A DNA stretch of 17,861 nt from Alphaproteobacteria bacterium (GCA_016301865.1 JAEDOP010000006.1:1-17861), one strand, 5' to 3'. Counted from the first letter of the stretch, positions 6,144 through 14,581 are shown. Numbers and translations are program-made. Notes: generated from the letters alone by a model not told the origin.

Positions 6144-7118
6144 ATGTTATTACCGTTGGCGTTATTATCGGCATTATATTTTGAAACATCGGATGGTAAT
6201 ATTTATCATACCATTGATAAAATACCGGATGGTATGTGCATATTAAACAATAACGGCGAAGAATTGGTGTACGAAGCAACCAATTTTAACACCTGTAACG
6301 AAATTGTATTACAACCCGGATGTTATCGTGCGGAATTGCGTGGTGGTATTGGATTACAAAATGAATATTGCCTTGATATTGTGGAATATGATTTAACACG
6401 CACAGAATCCGCAATATTCAGTATAAACGAACCAACCACGGTATATGTATTCCGTGGCGGTGATGGTAACCCAGGTGGGGTAAATGTTGTAAATAATCCA
6501 TATACCGGTGCATTCGGTGGTGGTGCATCGGGTGTGGACAGCATATTGGTTGTTGGTGACCGTGTATGGCGGGCATCGGGTGGCGTGGGTAAAACGTGCG
6601 CGAAAAGTAACATGCCGATACACATAAATCAGGCTACCGTCGCCAGTACCGTTCCCGTTGGAAATGGTATTGGTGGCGGTTCCATTTTAAATCAACCACC
6701 AATACAAAAGCGCGTATATTATGTATATAAACAAACTATATACGGAACTGGTGGTGGTGGTGGCGCATCACCAAATGGTGCCGGTGGCACAGATTGGCAA
6801 TATCATCACGATTTTATCAATACTGATGAATATGTAAATGCCGGTGCCAATGGCACGGGCGAACGCGCCGGTAATGGTGGTGATGTTTATGCGTGTAATA
6901 ACACATCCTGTACATCCATGATGGCCGCCACGGGTGGCATTGGTGGCGCAACCGTTACATATGAATGTGGTGGCAAAACCGCAAAAACATATGGTGGTGG
7001 TGGCGGCGGCGGGGCATACGCTGGTAATTACTATACCAAAGGCTTAAATGGCGGTGATGGCGGTTCTGGTTCATCTGGTTCCAGCGATACATCATTTGTA
7101 CGAATTTATAAAATTTAA
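6144..7118 (+). CDS. glycine-rich repeat protein, paralog 2
   Basis: A 324-residue paralog of the preceding protein, from tandem duplication. Shared landmarks in the same order are SDGNIYHTI (16-24), FNTCNEIVLQPGCYRAELRGG (48-68), TTVYVFRGGDGNPGG (98-112), GGGASGVDSILVVGDR (125-140), GGGGGASPNGAGG, the YGGGGGGGAY tract and the terminal SDTSFVRIYKI. The N-terminus MLLPLALLSALYF is hydrophobic but has no basic residues, so it is a poor signal peptide. The middle variable segment (around QPPIQKRVYYVYKQTIYG) differs completely from paralog 1. The start is the only ATG near the upstream stop; AGGATAAT lies just before it. Role inferred as extracellular or surface from composition only. Confidence 0.85.
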   Translation: MLLPLALLSALYFETSDGNIYHTIDKIPDGMCILNNNGEELVYEATNFNTCNEIVLQPGCYRAELRGGIGLQNEYCLDIVEYDLTRTESAIFSINEPTTVYVFRGGDGNPGGVNVVNNPYTGAFGGGASGVDSILVVGDRVWRASGGVGKTCAKSNMPIHINQATVASTVPVGNGIGGGSILNQPPIQKRVYYVYKQTIYGTGGGGGASPNGAGGTDWQYHHDFINTDEYVNAGANGTGERAGNGGDVYACNNTSCTSMMAATGGIGGATVTYECGGKTAKTYGGGGGGGAYAGNYYTKGLNGGDGGSGSSGSSDTSFVRIYKI

Positions 7119-7120
7119 GA

Positions 7121-7144
7121 AAAATCCCCCAATTGGGGGATTTT
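7121..7144. terminator. bidirectional terminator between the glycine-rich operon and dnaK
   Basis: A perfect palindrome, AAAATCCCCC-aatt-GGGGGATTTT, starts 3 nt after the stop of the plus-strand gene and ends 3 nt from the dnaK stop, so it can end transcription from both converging genes. Confidence 0.9.
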
Positions 7145-7146
7145 AA

Positions 7147-9042
7147 TTATTTCTTTTCAGAAAAGTCTGCGTCGACGGTGCCGTCGTCGTGTTTCTTTTC
7201 TGCGGTGTCGGCGGATGCGCCCTGCTCGGCCTGTTGGGCTTTGTAGACCGCTTCGCCCAGTTTCATGGCACGTTCAGACAGTGCGTCTGTTTTTGCTTTC
7301 AGGCTGTCGGCCGTTGCGTCAGCCTTGGCCAATTCGTCGGCTAATTCTTTTTTCGCATCTTCGATTGCCTTTTTATCATCTTCGCTGATTTTATCACCGT
7401 GTTCTTTCAGTGATTTTTCAATGCTAAAGATTGCGGTTTCGGCGGTATTCTTGGCCTCGGCCAGTTCGCGTTTTGCCTTGTCCGCTTCGGCGTTGGCAGC
7501 GGCTTCGTCAACCATGCGTTTGATTTCTTCTTCGGACAGACCACCGTCGGATTTGATTGAAATCGCCTGTTCTTTGCCAGTGCCTTTGTCCTTGGCCGAT
7601 ACGTGTACGATGCCGTTTGCGTCGATGTCAAATGAAACTTCGATTTGTGGCATGCCACGTGGGGCGGGCGCGATACCTTCTAGATTAAATTGGCCCAGTA
7701 ATTTGTTGTCCGCCGCCATGTCGCGTTCGCCCTGGAATACGCGGATGGTTACAGCCGACTGGTTATCTTCGGCGGTACTGAATACCTGGGATTTCTTGGT
7801 TGGGATTGTTGTGTTGCGGTCAATCAGACGTGTGAACACACCACCCAATGTTTCAATTCCCAATGATAATGGCGTTACGTCCAGCAACAGAACATCTTTG
7901 ACATCGCCCTTTAATACACCACCCTGGATTGCGGCACCAATACCGACAACTTCATCTGGGTTCACGCCCTTGTGTGGTTCACGACCAAAGAATTCTTTGA
8001 CTGTTTCGACAACCTTGGGCATGCGGGTTTGACCACCGACCAAGATAACTTCGTTAATCTGTGATTTTTCCAGGCCTGCGTCCTTTAACGCCTTTGTACA
8101 TGGTTCGATTGTGCGTTCAATCAAGTCTGCAACCAACGATTCCAATTTCGCACGTGTCAGGGTTGTGTTAAAGTGCTTTGGACCCGATGCGTCCGCAGTT
8201 AAGAACGGCAGGTTGATGTCTGTGGATGTTTTGGACGACAATTCGATTTTTGCCTTTTCTGCGGCTTCTTTTAAACGCTGCAGTGCCAATTTGTCGCCCG
8301 ACAGGTCAATGCCAGTCTGGGATTTAAATTCGGCAATCAGGTGTTCCAGAATGCGTGCATCAAAGTCCGAACCACCCAGGGCCGTGTCGCCGTTGGTCGA
8401 TTTTACTTCGAATACGCCGTCGATAATTTCCAAAATGGATACGTCAAATGTACCACCGCCCAAGTCATATACTGCGACGATGCCGTCTTTGTCTTTGTCC
8501 AGGCCGTATGCCAATGCCGCGGCCGTTGGTTCGTTAACAATACGCAATACGTTCAGACCCGCAATGCGACCGGCGTCTTTGGTTGCCTGGCGCTGGGAAT
8601 CGTTAAAGTATGCAGGAACGGTAATAACCGCGTCGGTGACCGGTTCGCCCAGATAGGATTCGGCATCTTTTTTCAATTTTGCCAAAATCATCGCAGAAAT
8701 CTGGGATGGGGCATATTTCTTGCCATCCATTTCAACCCATGCGTCGCCGTTGTCGCCCGCAACGATTTTATATGGAACGCGCGCGGCAATCGCTTTGACG
8801 GCGGGACTGTCAAAGCGCAGACCCATTAAACGTTTGATTTCATAGATTGTGTTTTCAGGGTTGGTGACCGCCTGATTCTTGGCGGTGATGCCGACCAACT
8901 GTTCCCCGTTTGATGTCAATGCAACAACGGATGGGGTTGTGCGCTGACCTTCGGAATTTTCAATGATTTTTGGGTCAGAACCGTCCATGAACGCCATGGC
9001 CGAATTTGTTGTACCCAAGTCAATACCAATTACTTTTCCCAT
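7147..9042 (-). CDS. dnaK: molecular chaperone DnaK (Hsp70)
   Basis: ATP-driven Hsp70 chaperone that binds exposed hydrophobic segments, with DnaJ and GrpE as co-factors. The 631-residue protein opens MGKVIGIDLGTTNSAMAF (phosphate loop). It has the ATPase signatures IVAVYDLGGGTFDVSILE and VILVGGQTRMPKV, the interdomain linker DVLLLDVTPLSLGIE, the substrate-binding domain with NGIVHVSAKDKGTGKEQ, and a helical lid. The C-terminal tail DGTVDADFSEKK is a variant of the usual DDVVDAEFEE ending. The start at 9042 is chosen because homology begins there and AGGAG lies 8 nt upstream; a longer reading would add 23 unrelated residues. No dnaJ or grpE is adjacent, and it has its own promoter and terminator. 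Confidence 0.98.
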   Translation of the reverse strand: MGKVIGIDLGTTNSAMAFMDGSDPKIIENSEGQRTTPSVVALTSNGEQLVGITAKNQAVTNPENTIYEIKRLMGLRFDSPAVKAIAARVPYKIVAGDNGDAWVEMDGKKYAPSQISAMILAKLKKDAESYLGEPVTDAVITVPAYFNDSQRQATKDAGRIAGLNVLRIVNEPTAAALAYGLDKDKDGIVAVYDLGGGTFDVSILEIIDGVFEVKSTNGDTALGGSDFDARILEHLIAEFKSQTGIDLSGDKLALQRLKEAAEKAKIELSSKTSTDINLPFLTADASGPKHFNTTLTRAKLESLVADLIERTIEPCTKALKDAGLEKSQINEVILVGGQTRMPKVVETVKEFFGREPHKGVNPDEVVGIGAAIQGGVLKGDVKDVLLLDVTPLSLGIETLGGVFTRLIDRNTTIPTKKSQVFSTAEDNQSAVTIRVFQGERDMAADNKLLGQFNLEGIAPAPRGMPQIEVSFDIDANGIVHVSAKDKGTGKEQAISIKSDGGLSEEEIKRMVDEAAANAEADKAKRELAEAKNTAETAIFSIEKSLKEHGDKISEDDKKAIEDAKKELADELAKADATADSLKAKTDALSERAMKLGEAVYKAQQAEQGASADTAEKKHDDGTVDADFSEKK

Positions 9043-9076
9043 GTTTTTCACTCCTGTTAAAAATTTGCCTACCCAC

Positions 9077-9105
9077 CATATAGTTATGCAAAATTTGATT
9101 TCAAG
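9077..9105 (-). promoter_or_regulatory. dnaK promoter, possibly heat-shock responsive
   Basis: On the minus strand, TTGAAA (9099-9104) and TATATG (9077-9082) are separated by 16 nt, a sigma70-like arrangement. The -35 region reads CTTGAAA, which also matches the RpoH -35 element CTTGAA, but the RpoH -10 (CCCCAT-like) is not evident. Dual recognition is a guess. Confidence 0.5.
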
Positions 9106-9131
9106 TGGCAATAGACAGTTTTTCTTAAAAT

Positions 9132-9155
9132 AAAATGCCCCGGCGGGGGCATTTT
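9132..9155 (-). terminator. terminator after argS
   Basis: AAAATGCCCC (9132-9141) pairs with GGGGCATTTT (9146-9155), 4-nt loop, just downstream of the argS stop on the minus strand. T runs lie on both sides, so it can work in either direction. Confidence 0.85.
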
Positions 9156-9163
9156 TTGTGGTC

Positions 9164-10870
9164 TTACATTTCGTTCGGGATTTTAAGACCCATTAAATCA
9201 ATCGTTTTTGCCAATGTGTCGCGTGCAATTGTCGCAATATGCAGTCGGCCCGCCCGAACATCGGCCGGCACGTCGTCACGCAAAATTGGACAGTTGTGAT
9301 AGAAGGTATTTATCAACTGGCACAAATCATAGGCATAGTTTGCAATCATATCTGTGGCGCGATTGTCAAATGCGCTGTGAACCGTGCGTTCAAAATCCAG
9401 GATTCCAATCAACAGATTGCGTTCATCCGAATTTATTGGCATGCATGTCGCAGATGGCACGTCGGTTGCGCGTTTTAGTACGCTGTTCAAACGGACGGCG
9501 GTGTACAGGATGTATGGGCCGGTACGGCCTTCGAAACTGGTGACGGATGCGGGGTCAAAGATATAGTCAGACCGCACATCGTGCATCAGGTCGTTAAATT
9601 TAACCGCAGATAGCGCAATTGCTGCAATCGTGTCGTTGTCCAGTGTTTTGCCAGATTCGGCCACACGTGCGTTGACGGCTTCGTTTACGGCATCGATAAT
9701 GTCGTCCAGACCGGCGGCGTTGCCGTCACGGGTCTTGAATGGTTTGCCATCGCGGCCGTTGATTGTGCCGTATCCGATATGCTCGAATTTGTTATAATCA
9801 AATATGCCAGAAATCTGGGATACGCGGAATAACTGTTCAAAGTGCAGACCCTGGCGCAAATCGGTGAAATAGATGATGCGGTCGGGGGCGTCTGTTATTT
9901 TGCGACAATAAACGGCGGCTAGATCGGTTGAATCATATGTGTCCGCACCGCGGGAATCAGTCCACATGTATGGCGGCATTGGTTTGTTGTCGTCGTCGCG
10001 TTTAACAACGATAACCTGGGCGCCGTCGCTTTCGGTTATTAAATCTTTGGTGCGCAGGATTTTTTCAACGTCGTCCAAGTATTTTGCGGCGTTGCGTTCG
10101 CCCAAATCATAATCAAATGGCAAGATGTTCAAGCGTTTGACCGTGTCGTTCATCATGTCCAATGATATTTTCAGGAATTTTTCATACAGTGCAAAATAGC
10201 CCGCATGTCCGTCCTGGAATTTAGCCTTGATATCCTGGGCGTGTGATTGAAATTCTGGGTTTTCTTTGGCGTACGCACTGGCCGCGGGATAGTAGGTGTT
10301 TAATTCAGATGGATTGATTTCAAAGTCAACCGATGTGTTTGGGTCGAAGTCGTCGCGGAAATACGGCAGTTCTGGGTGCAGGCGTTCAATCCATGCAATT
10401 ACCAATGCCATTGGTTTGCCCCAGTCGCCGATATGATTCCACGAATATGTTTTATGTCCCAACATGCGCGCAATACGGTTGAATGTGTCGCCAACAATTG
10501 ATGTGCGCAAATGTCCAATGTGTAATGATTTCGCAACATTATATGCGCCATAATCCAGGTCGATTGTCATTGGTGTGTCTGTGCGTGGGGATTGCGGCTG
10601 GGCAGCAGAATCCCAAATGAATTCGTCGCGCAACTTAATATTAATAAAACCAGGGCCGGCGATTGATGCGTCGGCAACAAAATCTAATTCGGTCAGTTTT
10701 GGCAAAATTTCCGCCGCCAATTCGCGTGGATTTTTACCGGCGGATTTCGCCATAACCATGGCGGCGTTGGTGGAAAAGTCACCAAATTCGCGGTTACGGG
10801 GAACTTCCAGATTTACAGTTGTGCCCAGTTTTTCGTTAATTGCGTTTGATACATATTTATACAAATTCAT
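9164..10870 (-). CDS. argS: arginyl-tRNA synthetase
   Basis: Class I synthetase charging tRNA-Arg with arginine in the cytoplasm. The 568-residue protein has the N-terminal Add-1 domain (VPRNREFGDFSTNAAM, GPGFINIKL). The catalytic signature YNVAKSLHIGHLRTSIVGD has HIGH at 117-120. The segment YDSTDLAAVYCRK leads to RIIYFTDLRQGLHFEQLF. The KMSKS-equivalent loop is GKPFKTRDG (375-383), of the E. coli-like form lacking a canonical KMSK. A C-terminal anticodon-binding DALR domain ends in GLKIPNEM. The start is supported by AAGGGT about 8 nt upstream. It lies 24 nt after the kinase gene and is probably co-transcribed with it, an unusual pairing. Confidence 0.97.
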   Translation of the reverse strand: MNLYKYVSNAINEKLGTTVNLEVPRNREFGDFSTNAAMVMAKSAGKNPRELAAEILPKLTELDFVADASIAGPGFINIKLRDEFIWDSAAQPQSPRTDTPMTIDLDYGAYNVAKSLHIGHLRTSIVGDTFNRIARMLGHKTYSWNHIGDWGKPMALVIAWIERLHPELPYFRDDFDPNTSVDFEINPSELNTYYPAASAYAKENPEFQSHAQDIKAKFQDGHAGYFALYEKFLKISLDMMNDTVKRLNILPFDYDLGERNAAKYLDDVEKILRTKDLITESDGAQVIVVKRDDDNKPMPPYMWTDSRGADTYDSTDLAAVYCRKITDAPDRIIYFTDLRQGLHFEQLFRVSQISGIFDYNKFEHIGYGTINGRDGKPFKTRDGNAAGLDDIIDAVNEAVNARVAESGKTLDNDTIAAIALSAVKFNDLMHDVRSDYIFDPASVTSFEGRTGPYILYTAVRLNSVLKRATDVPSATCMPINSDERNLLIGILDFERTVHSAFDNRATDMIANYAYDLCQLINTFYHNCPILRDDVPADVRAGRLHIATIARDTLAKTIDLMGLKIPNEM

Positions 10871-10894
10871 TTTCTGATACCCTTCGTAGTTTTC

Positions 10895-12175
10895 TTAGAT
10901 TGGTAATACAATTCTGACGCGCAGACCGCCCAGTTCGCTGTTTTCCAGGAACATTTGTCCGCCGTGGTTTTCAATTGCAGTTTGCGCAATGGACAGCCCC
11001 AGGCCCGTGCCACCGGTTTCTGTGCCGCGCGCATCGTCCAGGCGTACGAATGGACGCATGGCGTCGCGTTTGCGGTCGTCTGGGATGCCCGGACCATCGT
11101 CTTCGATAATAACTTCGACTGTGTCCACGGTGTCGTGTTCAGTAATTTTGATTTGTTTGTTGGCATAGCGTGCCGCATTTTCGATGATGTTGCTGAATGC
11201 ACGTGCCAATGCCATCGGGCGTGCATAAAATTGGGTTGGTGCGTCCGGGAAATCGGTGACTATTTGTTTGTCTGGGGCGGCATCACGTGCAATTCGTGTC
11301 AGCATTGGTGGCAATTCGGTTGCCTGTTCAATTTCAGGTGCTTCGCCACGGGCGAATGCCAGGTATCCGTTCACCATTTCCGTCATGCGGTCAATGTCGC
11401 GGATTAAATCGTCACTGGTTGCGGTGTTGGTTTCAACCGCCAGGCGCATGCGCGTTAATGGTGCTTTCAAATCGTGGCTGACCGCGTTCAGCATATCGGT
11501 ACGGGTGCGATTGTATCTGTCCAGACGTTCCTTCATTGTAATCATAGATGCGGCGGCTTCGCGAATTTCTTTGGAGCCGGTTGGAACAAACCCGGGTGCG
11601 TCCAGGCCACGGCCAAATCGGCCGGCAGCACAGGCAATACGACGAATGCTGCGCGTGTGCATGATGATAAATGGCGCAATCAGGATTGATACAATTAAAA
11701 TCGAACCCAACAGCCAGATGATAAAGACTTCGGTGCTGGTGGAATAAATGCGGTACAGCGATGTGCCAAATGTCGCGATTTGGTTGTCGCGGGTCGGCAC
11801 GTCAACATACACCAGTCGTTTGCCGCGGTCCATATAGATATTGGCGCGACGTTGCAAACGTTTGGACAGTTCGGATGCCAGGTGTCCTGTTTCACGGGCG
11901 TGATTGTCGTTATGTTTTGGGCGGTTTAGTTTTTCGTGAAATGTGACGTTGATACCAATGTCGCGTGCCATTTTCTGCGTTGTGTCGGTGTCACCCGCGT
12001 CGATAAAGTTCATCATTGTTGTGATTTCACCCGCCAAGGTTCGTGCCAATGTGTTGTGTACGCGCGACCAGTGGTTGCCAAAAAATGCATTGGCAACAAT
12101 TACCTGGGCAACAATCAGGGGAATTAAAATCATTAAAATAGTGCGCCATAAAAAACTGCGTGGAATCAATCTCAT
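10895..12175 (-). CDS. EnvZ-like sensor histidine kinase
   Basis: Inner-membrane sensor kinase that phosphorylates the regulator encoded just upstream. The 426-residue protein has TM1 at about residues 10-31, a periplasmic domain at about 32-148, TM2 at about 149-172 and a HAMP domain at about 173-222. HisKA follows, with the phosphoacceptor in AVSHDLKAPLTRMRL (His234). The ATPase has the N box FSNIIENAARYA (N329, N333), the G1 box DDGPGIP (359-365) and the G2 box GGTGLGL (388-394). The H-box and domain order are closest to EnvZ. The periplasmic domain is Lys/Arg/His-rich and not recognised, so the stimulus is unknown. It lies 14 nt after the regulator gene. Confidence 0.95.
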   Translation of the reverse strand: MRLIPRSFLWRTILMILIPLIVAQVIVANAFFGNHWSRVHNTLARTLAGEITTMMNFIDAGDTDTTQKMARDIGINVTFHEKLNRPKHNDNHARETGHLASELSKRLQRRANIYMDRGKRLVYVDVPTRDNQIATFGTSLYRIYSTSTEVFIIWLLGSILIVSILIAPFIIMHTRSIRRIACAAGRFGRGLDAPGFVPTGSKEIREAAASMITMKERLDRYNRTRTDMLNAVSHDLKAPLTRMRLAVETNTATSDDLIRDIDRMTEMVNGYLAFARGEAPEIEQATELPPMLTRIARDAAPDKQIVTDFPDAPTQFYARPMALARAFSNIIENAARYANKQIKITEHDTVDTVEVIIEDDGPGIPDDRKRDAMRPFVRLDDARGTETGGTGLGLSIAQTAIENHGGQMFLENSELGGLRVRIVLPI

Positions 12176-12189
12176 ATTATTTATCCCAT

Positions 12190-12837
12190 TTATGTTGTTG
12201 GGGTTGCGGATTTGTCGATTAATTTATATCCACGTCCCCGGATTGTTATTATATCCAAGTGTGATAATACTAAATTTAATTTATTGCGCAAGCGTTTTGC
12301 AACCATTGGGGCCGCGGGGACAATGTTGCCCAGCGGGCTGGTCAGGTGCTGTAACAACTTCTTTTCTTCGCCAGACAAGGCCAGTAACTGTGGTTCTTGG
12401 GTTAAAGCAGTTGATACAAAAAATTCGTTGTCTGTAAATATCAGGCCCTGGGGCATCTTTTTGCCAACAGATGCGGATTGGCGAATAATGTTGTTTAGGC
12501 GCAACACCAGTTCGCGCATTTGAAATGGTTTTGCCAGGTAATCGTTTGCACCGTCGGAAAGCCCCGCAATTGCATTTTCAGGACCGCTGAGTGCAGTTAA
12601 CATTAATACCGGCGTTATGTTCCCCGCCCCGCGCAGGTTGCGCAGAAATGTCAGGCCGTCCATGCCGGTCATCATGCGATCCAGAATAATCGCGTCAACT
12701 GATATTCGGGTCAGTATGTCTTGGGCGTTTTCTGCGGAATTAGCCGAGAGAACATTAAAACCGTCGCTGCGCAGACCTGATGTGAGTGATCTGCGCAGCA
12801 TGTCATCGTCGTCAACAATAAGAATAGTTTTGTTCAT
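12190..12837 (-). CDS. OmpR-like response regulator with shortened output domain
   Basis: A 215-residue cytoplasmic response regulator, the expected partner of the adjacent kinase. The receiver domain (1-115) is complete: acidic D9-D12, phosphoacceptor D53 in IILDRMM, T81 and K103 in YLAKPF. The output domain begins LSGEEKKLLQHL and ends with the winged-helix hairpin IITIRGRGYKLID, as in OmpR/PhoB. About 18 residues normally spanning helix 2 and the start of the recognition helix are missing between GNIVPAAP and MVAKRLRNKL. DNA binding may therefore be altered. Its ATG abuts the TAA of the upstream secreted-protein gene. Confidence 0.93.
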   Translation of the reverse strand: MNKTILIVDDDDMLRRSLTSGLRSDGFNVLSANSAENAQDILTRISVDAIILDRMMTGMDGLTFLRNLRGAGNITPVLMLTALSGPENAIAGLSDGANDYLAKPFQMRELVLRLNNIIRQSASVGKKMPQGLIFTDNEFFVSTALTQEPQLLALSGEEKKLLQHLTSPLGNIVPAAPMVAKRLRNKLNLVLSHLDIITIRGRGYKLIDKSATPTT

Positions 12838-13752
12838 TTACTTGTTTAATGGTTCAACTGCGTATTCGCCGGGTTGTATTGTGCGCATGGCATTTGAGCC
12901 CATCATATCTGGGTCAGATGTGGCGGCACGAAATTGCATGTTGCCGGTGGCGAATTCTGTTTTAAACAGCGCATAGCCTGTGCCACCGCCAGTGGTTGGC
13001 CCCTGCATTCCCAATGAATAATAACCGCCCAAGATGCCATAGTCCAAGTCGATGTAATCCAGGCTGACAATTAATGAAACACTGCTGATACCGTCACTGG
13101 TCATATTGCAGGCAAATTCACGATTGGACAGGATTGCTTCGGAATTTACAGGCACAATAATATCCATAACGGTTGGTTCACATACACGGCTGATGCCATT
13201 GACCAGAAATTCATACGTCATGCCGACGGTTGCCTTGGACAGGCCGGTTGACATACTGACCTGGGATATTGTGCCCTTGGGGATTTTAACCATGGCGTTG
13301 GCGATACCGCTGCGAACTGGGAAAGAAATGCCAGATTGCAGGCAATCGCGCGAGAATGGGTCAGCCTCGCATATATAAACGCGGGAATGTGCGTTCATCA
13401 TGAACATGTTTGCCAAACTGTTGAACAAGAATGAACGTGTAATGCGGTCGTTCAGTCGCGTACAACCAAAATTGCGACATATTACCATTGGATGATCGGC
13501 GAACATTACGCCGGGATGTATGTTTGATTCGGTGGTGCGGGCGTCAATTATGTTCTGGTCATAGTCTAGACTGTCTGCGCGTTCCATAAATTCGGTTTCT
13601 GGGATAAAGTTTGGGTCGTCGGGATATGCATAGTAGGATTGCACCGGTGTTTCGGTGTAAATAGTCTGAAAATTGTCATATACAATATCATCCGCCTGGG
13701 CAGAAAAAGCGCATAATCCAACAAAAACAGCAGTCAAAATAGGTCTTAACAT
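12838..13752 (-). CDS. secreted protein of unknown function
   Basis: A 304-residue protein with a clear Sec signal peptide (MLRPILTAVFVGLCAFSAQA, cleavage before DD), hence periplasmic or outer-surface. The mature part has a Tyr/Asp-rich N-terminus, then CRNFGCTRLNDRITRSFLFNSLANMFMM and VYICEADPFSRDCLQSG. Six cysteines in the mature part could form disulfides. The second half looks beta-rich, with repeated hydrophobic strands and IDLDYGILGGYYSLG. I do not recognise the family. It is the first gene of the operon with the two-component system and argS, with a TTGACA promoter and AAAGG about 8 nt before the ATG. It might be an accessory sensor input, but that rests only on position. Confidence 0.85.
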   Translation of the reverse strand: MLRPILTAVFVGLCAFSAQADDIVYDNFQTIYTETPVQSYYAYPDDPNFIPETEFMERADSLDYDQNIIDARTTESNIHPGVMFADHPMVICRNFGCTRLNDRITRSFLFNSLANMFMMNAHSRVYICEADPFSRDCLQSGISFPVRSGIANAMVKIPKGTISQVSMSTGLSKATVGMTYEFLVNGISRVCEPTVMDIIVPVNSEAILSNREFACNMTSDGISSVSLIVSLDYIDLDYGILGGYYSLGMQGPTTGGGTGYALFKTEFATGNMQFRAATSDPDMMGSNAMRTIQPGEYAVEPLNK

Positions 13753-13780
13753 TGTGTTGCCTTTGGTTCTCTCTGGCTGA

Positions 13781-13810
13781 ATCTTAGAACATTTTAGATA
13801 ATTGTGTCAA
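13781..13810 (-). promoter_or_regulatory. promoter of the secreted protein / two-component / argS operon
   Basis: On the minus strand a perfect TTGACA (13805-13810) and TAAGAT (13781-13786) are separated by 18 nt, 28 nt upstream of the start codon. The divergent hydrolase gene would need its own promoter in the same 137-nt gap; the best candidate, TTGAAA at 13829-13834, has only a poor -10. Confidence 0.65.
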
Positions 13811-13889
13811 AACAAAAAAATATTTTTATTGAAATTTGTGCGCGCTTTGGTCTAAGTTAGGGTTAAATAATGAAATGAAAGGTGGAATA

Positions 13890-14549
13890 ATGGTCGATTT
13901 GATTATTACAGGGGAATCTGGAAAATTACACGCCGTCTATCATAAATCTGCAAACGAGGCCGCGCCACTGGCGGTGGTTTTGTCGGGCAATCCACGAAAT
14001 AAGTGTCATATGAACGATCGTATTTCGTATGCAATGTTTCGCGCATTTATGGATATTGGTTTTTCGGTTGTGCGATTTAACTATCGTGGCGTCGGCGATT
14101 CCGAAGGAACAATTGGAACAACGGCGGAAAATATGCTGGATATTGCGACCGTAATTGACTGGATTCAAAATCATAATGAAGACAGCGATAAAATCTGGTT
14201 GGCGGGGCATCAGTTGGGGGCATGGTATGTGTTGCAGGCGATGATGCGTCGGCCGGAAATATCGGGCTTTGTGTTGGTGTCACCGGATGTGGCGGTGTCT
14301 GATTTTGCGTTTTTATCGCCCCGCCCCAACCGCGGATTGTTATTACAGGGCGCAGCGGAATCAGATGATGCACGCGCGTTTGCATCACACATGACCCAGG
14401 TCTTGAAAAAACAGGCCCAGATTGATTTGGAAACAATTCGTGTGCGCGGTGCGGATGCTTTGTACAGCCAGCCGGCAGATTTGCGTCAGATGTATAATGA
14501 TTTAAAGGCCTACGTCGGTCGCGAAAATGCAGAGGATAAGTTGTTATAG
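13890..14549 (+). CDS. alpha/beta-hydrolase-fold protein lacking catalytic residues
   Basis: A 219-residue member of the COG2945-type predicted alpha/beta hydrolases, recognised from FSVVRFNYRGVGDSEG (58-73), DIATVIDWIQ, KIWLAGHQLGAW (101-112), MMRRPEISGFVLVSPDV and DFAFLSPRPNRGLLLQG. In this family the nucleophile elbow is normally GxSxG (GYSFGAW). Here it is G-H-Q-L-G, with Gln108 encoded by CAG. The usual GDxD acidic site is GAAESD (154-159), and the usual GANHFF histidine motif is RGADALY (186-192). All three triad positions appear lost, so it is probably a pseudoenzyme with a binding or scaffolding role. The start is set by AGGTGGA at 13880-13886; an in-frame upstream ATG (13836) lacks a site. 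Confidence 0.85.
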   Translation: MVDLIITGESGKLHAVYHKSANEAAPLAVVLSGNPRNKCHMNDRISYAMFRAFMDIGFSVVRFNYRGVGDSEGTIGTTAENMLDIATVIDWIQNHNEDSDKIWLAGHQLGAWYVLQAMMRRPEISGFVLVSPDVAVSDFAFLSPRPNRGLLLQGAAESDDARAFASHMTQVLKKQAQIDLETIRVRGADALYSQPADLRQMYNDLKAYVGRENAEDKLL

Positions 14550-14554
14550 GTTTG

Positions 14555-14581
14555 CAGAGTTCAGAGTGCAGAGTTCAGTTA
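14555..14581 (+). repeat. left arm of 27-nt inverted repeat around the four-helix-bundle gene
   Basis: Matches the reverse complement of 14943-14969 at 25 of 27 positions. It begins 6 nt after the hydrolase stop. The arm is itself built of a 7-nt repeat, (G/T)CAGAGT, in about three copies. Confidence 0.9.

Noticed and set aside
7265..8656. Long plus-strand ORFs (255 and 181 codons) opposite dnaK
   Set aside because: They are antisense shadows of a high-confidence dnaK, caused by codon bias; Ser/Ala-rich translation, no ribosome binding sites and no recognisable domains.
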